From NCBI GenBank assembly GCA_000242935.3, contig CP007053.1, positions 6,433,001-6,497,000 of the forward strand: a stretch of 64,000 bases of DNA, given 5' to 3'. How positions within the stretch are numbered: the stretch's first letter is position 1; each line of letters opens with the position of its first letter. The DNA is from Opitutaceae bacterium TAV5. GTDB taxonomy: Bacteria; Verrucomicrobiota; Verrucomicrobiia; Opitutales; Opitutaceae. Both the position numbers and the translations under genes were made by a program. Below the pieces are notes generated by a model. That model worked only from the letters and a program-made list of their open reading frames with translations. It was not told the origin of the DNA and ran no database searches. Shown piece by piece: positions 57,622-64,000 of the stretch.

Positions 57622-60600
57622 TCAGTATTTCGAAAAAATGGCCTGCGCGGTGAGGTGACCATCGGAGGGGGCCGCAGCCTCCAGGGCATCGTCGGCATCG
57701 CCTCCGTAGCCGATCACCTCGATGGAGTAGAAGGTGGGCAGTGGCTGGGCCGCCGGGGCGCCGCGCTGCCGCTGCACCGTCTCGTCGGCCGCGCTGGCCA
57801 TGGCTCCGGTGGTGTCGCTGGCCGCGGCAATGGCGGCCAGATTGGGTGTGGCCGCCTGGGGCACGCCGGTGGCGGTGCCGCCCGCCGAGATGTTGTCCGC
57901 GCCGATGACGTGGAGCGCCGCGATGTTGAGGTCGCCCACGGAGCGGATGCCGGCGTCGCCCGCATCCACCGTGCCCTCGGGCGCGATCAGGTCGAGCCGG
58001 CTCGTCACCGCACCGGATCGCGCCGCATCCAGAACTCCGATACCGGAGCCGGTTTGGAGCGCGCTGGCGTTGAGCAGTACGTTGGCGTCGTTGTCGAGGA
58101 CGAAGCGCAGGGCCGGGGCCACCGCGCGGGTCTTGGACCCGGCGCCGGCAGTGATGTCGCCGTAGGAGGTCCACATGACCAGGTCGCCGCCTTGCAGGGT
58201 AAAAACCCGCGAGTTGGCCAAGGCAATGTCGCCATGCGACATCATGCGTACGGCCCCGCCTTTTTGTGTGACCACCCCGTTTTGCCCGCCGGAGTGACCG
58301 AGTTCATCGATGAGGATCTGCCCGTAGGGTGCCAACACAGTGATGTCTCCGCCTGCCCTTGTGGTGATCGGGTTACCGTAAAAATTGACGATCCCTTCTC
58401 GTCCTCGTTCTTCAGGAAACAGCGAGGCAATTGCCTCGTATCCCCGACGATAGCTGCCATAACGGGGATTGTCCGGATCGTTCACGTCGATGCCCGTTTC
58501 CTTCAGTTCCGTGAAATAGACATCGAGCAAAAACGGGCGGCGGCGTTCAACCGGCAGCGCCTCGAAGGCGGCAACCATGTCAGCGTCGGAGAGAGGCTCA
58601 CCGTAGTCCGACCCTTGCTCCGCCATCCAGGCGCGCAGCTCCGGCAGGTAGGTACGGACCACGCCCTGCGTGTTGTTCGGATCCAGATAAGTGGCTGCAA
58701 ACGCTTCATATTCCGTCCCGCCACCAACCCCGGCTACCAACGTCAGTGAAGCGCCAAGGTTCTTGAGGGCGAGATTGGAGATATTGACGGTGGAGGAACT
58801 GCCTCCGCCGAGCGTCGTGGCCAAGGTAGTGATGTTGCCGGCGCTGGTGATGCTGCCGATCGGCTTGACAACCAGGTTTTCCCCGGCCTCCACCCAGAGG
58901 CTGCCTTCGCCCAGGATCGTCACGGTGGGAGCCACGATGTCTCCCACCGCTTCCACCAAGGAGAGATCGGATCCCTGGTTGTGCTGCACGGTCAGGGTGA
59001 GGTAATGGATATCGTCTCCCGATCGAATCCAGGCAGACTTGGGGAGGTCGATTCGCAAGCTCAGCGGATAACGACCGTCGAGCGAGCCCTCCAAGGTGTA
59101 AATGTGGACGGGAACGGCATCGCCGCGATGCAAAGGAACGGTCCCGCGCCCGTAGTTGGTAGACGCGCCGTGAAAATCCGACGACTGAACTATCAGATTG
59201 TTGCTTCCGGTCCTGAATGGGGCAATGGTCGTCCTCAGGTATTCCGGAGCCACATCCATCATCAGGATGGGCGTGTCAGAGGAAAAGGAGCCCGCTGCCA
59301 GCAGGTCGAGCGTGCCAACCGGGCTGGGGGCAAGCCGGAAGGCGTGGTTGGTGTTGCTCGTATAATAGGCCAGCAGGTCGATGTCACCTTGCAACGAGGC
59401 AAACTTCACCGTGCCGGGCAGGAACAGATAATCGCGGGCGACATGTGCAGTCGTGATCGGGGTGGCCGTGAGGGACATCCGCTGATAGATGGGACGGGCA
59501 GTATTGTTCCACGCCAGATCTGCGCCGGCATAGGGGTTGTTATAATAGAGCAGATCGCCGCTGATGGAAACGGCGTCCACTGCCGTGCGATCCGTATAGC
59601 TGAAGAAGAACGAACTTCTACCGAGGAGTCCGCCGACAATATTGGGCGTAATGACCGGGATAATCATCGGATCGACGATGGCCTCGATCTCCACGTCTCC
59701 TCGGGCCTGCAATGACAACGAGGCATCCATGAGTGCGAAGAGCGCATGGATGTCCTTGAGCACATAGTCGGAAGCTGCGCCGGAAGTGACTGCAGTCCCT
59801 GTCCGGCGCTGATAGCTCTGGCGATCCGAGGTGATGGCGCCGCCAGCCACGATGGCGGCCTCGCCGCGACCCAACATGTAGACGCCGCCGTAGATGTCGT
59901 CACCGGCATGGATCGAGAGGTCGCCACCTCCGCGCACCACCACTTCGCCGGAGAGTACCGGGGAGCCGACCGCCGCAGTCTGCTGGCCGGTGGTGGGCAG
60001 GGCCACGGCCAGATCGTGAATATGGCGCCCGGCGGTGATGGCCACGTTGCCGCCGCCGAGGGCGCCGATGCCTTGTTCGAAGTTGGCGAAAACCACCGAC
60101 CAGCTCGTCTGCTCTGCCACCGTCATTTGCGACGTGCTCGATCCGTTCGAAGTATCGGCATATCCGTAGCGCCAGAGCCAGCCGGTGACGAAATCCTGGG
60201 TGAGCGGCGCGGTGATGTCGCGGCCCGCGGTGATTGTGACATTGCCGCCATTGACCGGGTAGTCGCCGACGCGGCTTCCCCGGATGAAGCCGGCTTCATC
60301 CGCGATCCGCTGGCCGGCCGTGTAGATGACGGATTTGGTATCGGTGAGGATCAGGTCTCGCCTCGCTCGCACGGCGATATCGCCCGTGCCGGTGCGGATG
60401 AGTTTGCCAGCGGCCAGCGTAATGTCTCCACCGCTCTCGAAGGCGAGGTCCCACGAGCGGCCGGCGAGAAGCGCGCCAGTCGAAGCAATGGCTGTGGAGA
60501 ACCCGTCGCTGATGCTGCCGTTGACGAAGAGGTTCCCGCCTGCCGAAAACGTGAGCGCGCCGGGAGCCGCCTCCGCTCCGTAGCGATGGTCGTGCAGGTC

Positions 60601-63600
60601 GAGGTCGTTGGTAATCGTAAGATCTCCGGTGCTGGCGGCACGGATACCCGCCTGGATTTCCGCCTGCGCGTTGCCCAGGCGGGCGTGAATGGCGCCTGCG
60701 TTGTCCATCCAGGTTGCGGCTTCGGCGAGCATGGCGGCGTAGTCCGCCGTGCCGACCGTGCCGGCGGCGCTGTAGTCATAGGCCTGCTCGCCCCGCACGA
60801 TCAGTTCGCGGGCGGTGATGGTTGCGCCGAGCTGCGTGACCGCAAGGTCGTCGCCCGTGCGGGGCGCGGTGACGACAACCGAACCGCCGCCACTCGCGCC
60901 GCCAGTCGCAGCGATGACCGCTCCGGAGGCGATGCCCACGCTGCCGCCCGCGGCGGTGATTTCGACCCGGCCGCTTTGCGCCGGGAAATCCTCGCCGATG
61001 TTGTCGAGCGCCGAGGCTTCGATGCGCGCTGTGCCCCCGATCGTCACGCCGTCGCCACCGGTCAGCCGCACCGTGCCGCCGTCGGAATCGGCGGTGGTAC
61101 CGTTGGCGAGGATCGCGCCGTTGACCGTCACCCGGCCGGCGTCGGATTGCAGGAGCACGTCGTGCGCGGTGATCGCCTCACCCGCGCCGAGGGTGATCGC
61201 CTGGTTGCGCAACCGGATGCTGCGCTCCGCATCGAAGCCACCGTCGTTGAGCGCGGCGTTGAGGCCGGTCCAGTCCGCCAGGGTGGCGGCATCGAGCACG
61301 AGGCTGCCGCCCGCGTAGCCCTCCGCCGCGCCCCCAAAAAAAGTTCCGGCCAGCGTGGCGCGGCCCTGCGTAGCGGTGATTTCGATACGACCGGCGTCGC
61401 CTCCCTGCGCGCTGCCGGAGACATCGAGTACCGCGCCGCCGGCCACGGTCACGTCGCCCGCGTCGGCGGTGAGGCGGAGCGTGCCGCCCGGCGCCACCTT
61501 GACGATATCATAAAAGGTCGTGGCCGTGCCCCGGGCCAGAAGGCGGGCGTGATCGCCCAGGACAAGATCGCCCGTGGTCGCCTGCGCCTCGAAAATGCCG
61601 GCAGGCAGGCTGACGAGGGTGTCGAGCGTCACCTCCGTGCCGGTGACGAGCAGCCGCCCGCCCGCCTCCGCGGGCTCCTGGTCCGTGCCGCGTCCGCCGG
61701 AGACGATGACCGCGCCGGAGGAGGCGATCCGGTAATCCGACGCCTTGCCGGCGGTGAGCAGGTCGGTGGCGAGGGTCAGCGGAGCCTCGACCGTAAGCGA
61801 GCCAACGCCGGTCGCCGTCACCCGGTCGCCGACGCCGGTCACGGTCGCAAAACCGTCGATCCGGCTCGCACCAGGGCCCAGCACGAGGGATTCCGCGTGC
61901 AGCGCGAGCGCGCCCGTGCCGGAGGCGCCGGAGCCCGCCGCCACATCGAAGGTGTTGCGCAGGTCGAGTTCGCGGGCGGTGATCGTCACCGTGTCACCCT
62001 CGCCGCCGAAGCCTTGCAGGCCGGCAGCATCGAAGATGAGCGATTCCAGACCGGGCTGCCCGTTTTCATCCCGGCCGCCCAGGGTCACCGTGCCATAAAA
62101 GTCGATACTGCCGTAGCTGCGCAGCAGCAGGCTGCGCGAGGCGCCCAAGGCCTCCAGCGTGGCCTCGCTCAGCACCAGCCCTCCGGTCCCGTCCGGCGCG
62201 TCGCCGATGCTCACCTGCGAACTGGACAGGTCGAGTTGCGGAGTGTCGAGGAGGGTCGTGGCGCCCGTCTCGACCGAGCGCGTGCCGTCGAGGATCATGG
62301 AGCCGGTGGCGAAGAGCACGACGTCGTCGCCGATGACGAGCCGGCCGCTGCCGGTCGTGGTGCGGGTGCGACTGGTGGCGATGCGGTCGCCGGTGGAGAG
62401 GCGCAGCAGCGCGCCGTTGTCGGCATCCGCCTGGATACCGGTAGCGGCGAAGAGCAGCGGGGTGGTGTCGGCGGAGACGGCACCCTCCGCCCGGATCACG
62501 CTGCCGGCGGCGATGTCGATCGTACCCTTAGCCGCGAGGATGAGTTCGGGCAGGACGAGCGCCGAGGCGGCATCGTTGGCGATATAAATGTCGGTGGCCG
62601 AGACGTTGACCTGCGTGCCGGCGGCGGCCTGCGAGCGGGTGCCTCCGAGCAGCAGGCTGCCGACGCCGAAGTTGGAAAACTGGGTGGAATCGAGCACCAA
62701 GTACGAAGCGTCGGGCGCTTCCTGGCCGCTGCCGAGCAGGGCGATCCTGAGCGCGGCGATATCCACGTTGCCGAGCAGCCCGCCCTCCTCCGCGCCAAAG
62801 CGGCCCGTGCCGTTGAGTGCGAGCGTGCCGGTGGCCGCGAGCGTGAGCGTGCCCGCATCCGCCGGCAGGCGGGGGGTGACGATGCCCGCCGCCGAGGCGA
62901 GATCGGCCGCATAGTCGTTAAAACGGATATCGGTGTAGTCGCTATACTGGCGCACCACCGCTTGCGGCATGACGAGGAAGAGCGACTTCGCGCTGTCCTG
63001 GACGGAGGTGCCTGCCACCAGCCGGTAGCCGGTCGCGAGCTGCGCCCCGTCCAGGCGGGTCGCGGTGACCGAGGCCGAGGCATCGTAACCCGTCGAGAGC
63101 ATCCGGATGGCCACCCCGCCCTCCAGCAGCGCGTAGTGCGCCGGCAGCAGGGTATAGACGCCATCGGCCAACCCCGAGACCCCCGAGAGGTAAACGCTGT
63201 CGCCCACACCGAAGCCCGAGGATGAAAAACCGCCGCTTCCGTAAACCGGAGCCGTGTGGCTGGTGTAGCCGGGCAGGAGGGCGAACATGCCGGCCGTGTT
63301 CAGAATGTCGCTCGAACCGCCGTTGCCGGGAATGAACTCGTAAGCATACAGGTCGCCGCCGCCGGAGAGATCGACCACCGCGCCCGCCTGCACGTCAACC
63401 TCCGGCCCGCCCAAGGTGATGGCCTTGGCCGGCGCATATCCGGCCTCGCTATATCCGGTGACAAGCCCGGCCGTGGCCGTTCCCAGCGGCACGACCCGGC
63501 CCTCCAGCGAGACCGAGGTCAGGCTGCCCGGCGCGAGCGCGAGAGAACGGGTGGCCTCCAGGTTGATTTTCCCCTGCGGGGCGCGCAGCACGCCGGCCTG

Positions 63601-64000
63601 CACGATGTCGGGCGCACGCACGGTCAGGGTTTCGCCGAACGAATATGGCACCGGTGCAGCACTGCCATTGCCGAGAAAGGTGACCGACTGTCCTGACTGG
63701 AGGAGAAAGCCTTCGTGGTTGTCCGCCCGCAGCTGACTGGCTGTCGTCACATAGGTCTGGGCGCTCTCCAGAACCAGTGCGCCCGGCGATTGCAGGCGGC
63801 CTGCCATCCAGCTACTTGTCCCCATCGTCAGCCGGATGTCACCGGTCGAAACAAACCGGGCTTCGGCAAAGGCGCCCAAGCCGTTGCCGCCGAGATCGAG
63901 TGTCTGGTAAAAGTCGATCAGCCCGGCGTTGACCGTCAGTTGACCGAGCAGCGACGGCGAGGCAGACGGGATATCGGGCGACGGGGTATCGTAATTGCCT
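57622..64000 (-). CDS. Giant filamentous-haemagglutinin-family adhesin with DUF3739-like C-terminus (5' end beyond window)
   Basis: About 2,126 codons are visible; the frame stays open across 63880-64000 (GNYDTPSPDIPSASPSLLGQ), so the start lies to the right and the TTG near 63879 is not it. The body is a repetitive beta-helix (VTVAGGAVLDVSGSAQGGDA, RLTGGDGVTIGGTARIEASA). The C-terminal 300 residues match the DUF3739 region of large FHA-like proteins: TRAGGDITVLAPYGQ, SRVFTLQGGDLVMWTSYGDI, VDAGDAGIRSVGDLNIAALH, then VIGADNISAGGTATGVP. It is expected to be exported by the TpsB system as a surface adhesin or biofilm protein. Confidence 0.9.
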   Translation of the reverse strand, partial: GNYDTPSPDIPSASPSLLGQLTVNAGLIDFYQTLDLGGNGLGAFAEARFVSTGDIRLTMGTSSWMAGRLQSPGALVLESAQTYVTTASQLRADNHEGFLLQSGQSVTFLGNGSAAPVPYSFGETLTVRAPDIVQAGVLRAPQGKINLEATRSLALAPGSLTSVSLEGRVVPLGTATAGLVTGYSEAGYAPAKAITLGGPEVDVQAGAVVDLSGGGDLYAYEFIPGNGGSSDILNTAGMFALLPGYTSHTAPVYGSGGFSSSGFGVGDSVYLSGVSGLADGVYTLLPAHYALLEGGVAIRMLSTGYDASASVTATRLDGAQLATGYRLVAGTSVQDSAKSLFLVMPQAVVRQYSDYTDIRFNDYAADLASAAGIVTPRLPADAGTLTLAATGTLALNGTGRFGAEEGGLLGNVDIAALRIALLGSGQEAPDASYLVLDSTQFSNFGVGSLLLGGTRSQAAAGTQVNVSATDIYIANDAASALVLPELILAAKGTIDIAAGSVIRAEGAVSADTTPLLFAATGIQADADNGALLRLSTGDRIATSRTRTTTGSGRLVIGDDVVLFATGSMILDGTRSVETGATTLLDTPQLDLSSSQVSIGDAPDGTGGLVLSEATLEALGASRSLLLRSYGSIDFYGTVTLGGRDENGQPGLESLIFDAAGLQGFGGEGDTVTITARELDLRNTFDVAAGSGASGTGALALHAESLVLGPGASRIDGFATVTGVGDRVTATGVGSLTVEAPLTLATDLLTAGKASDYRIASSGAVIVSGGRGTDQEPAEAGGRLLVTGTEVTLDTLVSLPAGIFEAQATTGDLVLGDHARLLARGTATTFYDIVKVAPGGTLRLTADAGDVTVAGGAVLDVSGSAQGGDAGRIEITATQGRATLAGTFFGGAAEGYAGGSLVLDAATLADWTGLNAALNDGGFDAERSIRLRNQAITLGAGEAITAHDVLLQSDAGRVTVNGAILANGTTADSDGGTVRLTGGDGVTIGGTARIEASALDNIGEDFPAQSGRVEITAAGGSVGIASGAVIAATGGASGGGSVVVTAPRTGDDLAVTQLGATITARELIVRGEQAYDYSAAGTVGTADYAAMLAEAATWMDNAGAIHARLGNAQAEIQAGIRAASTGDLTITNDLDLHDHRYGAEAAPGALTFSAGGNLFVNGSISDGFSTAIASTGALLAGRSWDLAFESGGDITLAAGKLIRTGTGDIAVRARRDLILTDTKSVIYTAGQRIADEAGFIRGSRVGDYPVNGGNVTITAGRDITAPLTQDFVTGWLWRYGYADTSNGSSTSQMTVAEQTSWSVVFANFEQGIGALGGGNVAITAGRHIHDLAVALPTTGQQTAAVGSPVLSGEVVVRGGGDLSIHAGDDIYGGVYMLGRGEAAIVAGGAITSDRQSYQRRTGTAVTSGAASDYVLKDIHALFALMDASLSLQARGDVEIEAIVDPMIIPVITPNIVGGLLGRSSFFFSYTDRTAVDAVSISGDLLYYNNPYAGADLAWNNTARPIYQRMSLTATPITTAHVARDYLFLPGTVKFASLQGDIDLLAYYTSNTNHAFRLAPSPVGTLDLLAAGSFSSDTPILMMDVAPEYLRTTIAPFRTGSNNLIVQSSDFHGASTNYGRGTVPLHRGDAVPVHIYTLEGSLDGRYPLSLRIDLPKSAWIRSGDDIHYLTLTVQHNQGSDLSLVEAVGDIVAPTVTILGEGSLWVEAGENLVVKPIGSITSAGNITTLATTLGGGSSSTVNISNLALKNLGASLTLVAGVGGGTEYEAFAATYLDPNNTQGVVRTYLPELRAWMAEQGSDYGEPLSDADMVAAFEALPVERRRPFLLDVYFTELKETGIDVNDPDNPRYGSYRRGYEAIASLFPEERGREGIVNFYGNPITTRAGGDITVLAPYGQILIDELGHSGGQNGVVTQKGGAVRMMSHGDIALANSRVFTLQGGDLVMWTSYGDITAGAGSKTRAVAPALRFVLDNDANVLLNASALQTGSGIGVLDAARSGAVTSRLDLIAPEGTVDAGDAGIRSVGDLNIAALHVIGADNISAGGTATGVPQAATPNLAAIAAASDTTGAMASAADETVQRQRGAPAAQPLPTFYSIEVIGYGGDADDALEAAAPSDGHLTAQAIFSKY

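Noticed and set aside
59746-63225. A 1,159-codon open frame on the plus strand
   Set aside because: It is antisense to the DUF3739-type adhesin and has the Arg/Gly/Asp-rich look of a GC shadow.
63879-63879. Start of the right-hand adhesin at the TTG near 63879
   Set aside because: The frame continues coding to base 64000 with similar composition, and a TPS signal region is missing, so the true start is outside.

Overview
The window looks like a chromosome segment of a high-GC Verrucomicrobiota bacterium, most likely the Opitutales/Opitutaceae group. The case is: a PEP-CTERM protein with a degenerate hairpin-rich beta-solenoid body, very large FecR/filamentous-haemagglutinin-type surface proteins, a LexA gene preceded by a TGTTC-N4-GAACA palindrome, an encoded-CCA tRNA-Asn, and intergenic hairpin repeats of the CACGGGCTTCCAGCCCGTG type. 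Assignment below phylum is inference. High GC leaves very long antisense frames open, so genes were chosen by recognisable protein sequence and not by length.

Layout. 1-3722 (minus): a secreted FecR-domain beta-helical giant protein that runs off the left edge. 4069-8328 (plus): carB and a HAD phosphatase. 8390-9524: an intact IS630-type insertion whose transposase needs a -1 frameshift. 9682-10347 (minus): a DEDDh exonuclease. 10512-20026 (minus): rho, two GspE/PilB ATPases, pilT, pilC, coaE and a glutaredoxin. 20227-24637 (plus): a coupled set of GT4 glycosyltransferase, a fusion of alkaline-phosphatase-superfamily and EEP domains, and a VTT/TVP38 membrane protein. 24787-26988 (plus): sucCD with a strong terminator. 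27315-30180: tRNA-Asn followed by a decayed island (integrase-like tail, inverted-repeat element, SDR gene, deleted IS701-type element, a small mobile-associated protein). 30274-36455 (minus): a five-gene heavy-metal RND efflux operon. 36640-44071: a patchy region with a P-type ATPase fragment, a PEP-CTERM protein, lexA, an imuA-like scrap, mlaD/mlaE, a duplicated mlaE fragment and a frameshifted Y-family polymerase. 44322-46684 (plus): an ABC exporter and a histone-H1-like protein. 46988-64000 (minus): a two-partner secretion locus.

The most unusual part is the right end. Two giant TpsA-type adhesins (one with a DUF3739-like C-terminus and continuing past the right edge, one with TPS, GLUG and YDG/MBG repeats) are followed by a TpsB transporter. 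Only 31 bases after TpsB comes a chain of four small genes, each overlapping the next by ATGA: a double winged-helix protein, a 59-residue single-TM protein, a degenerate receiver-domain protein, and a second double winged-helix protein. I know of no described two-partner secretion system with this regulatory tail, and it is the best candidate here for a new system.
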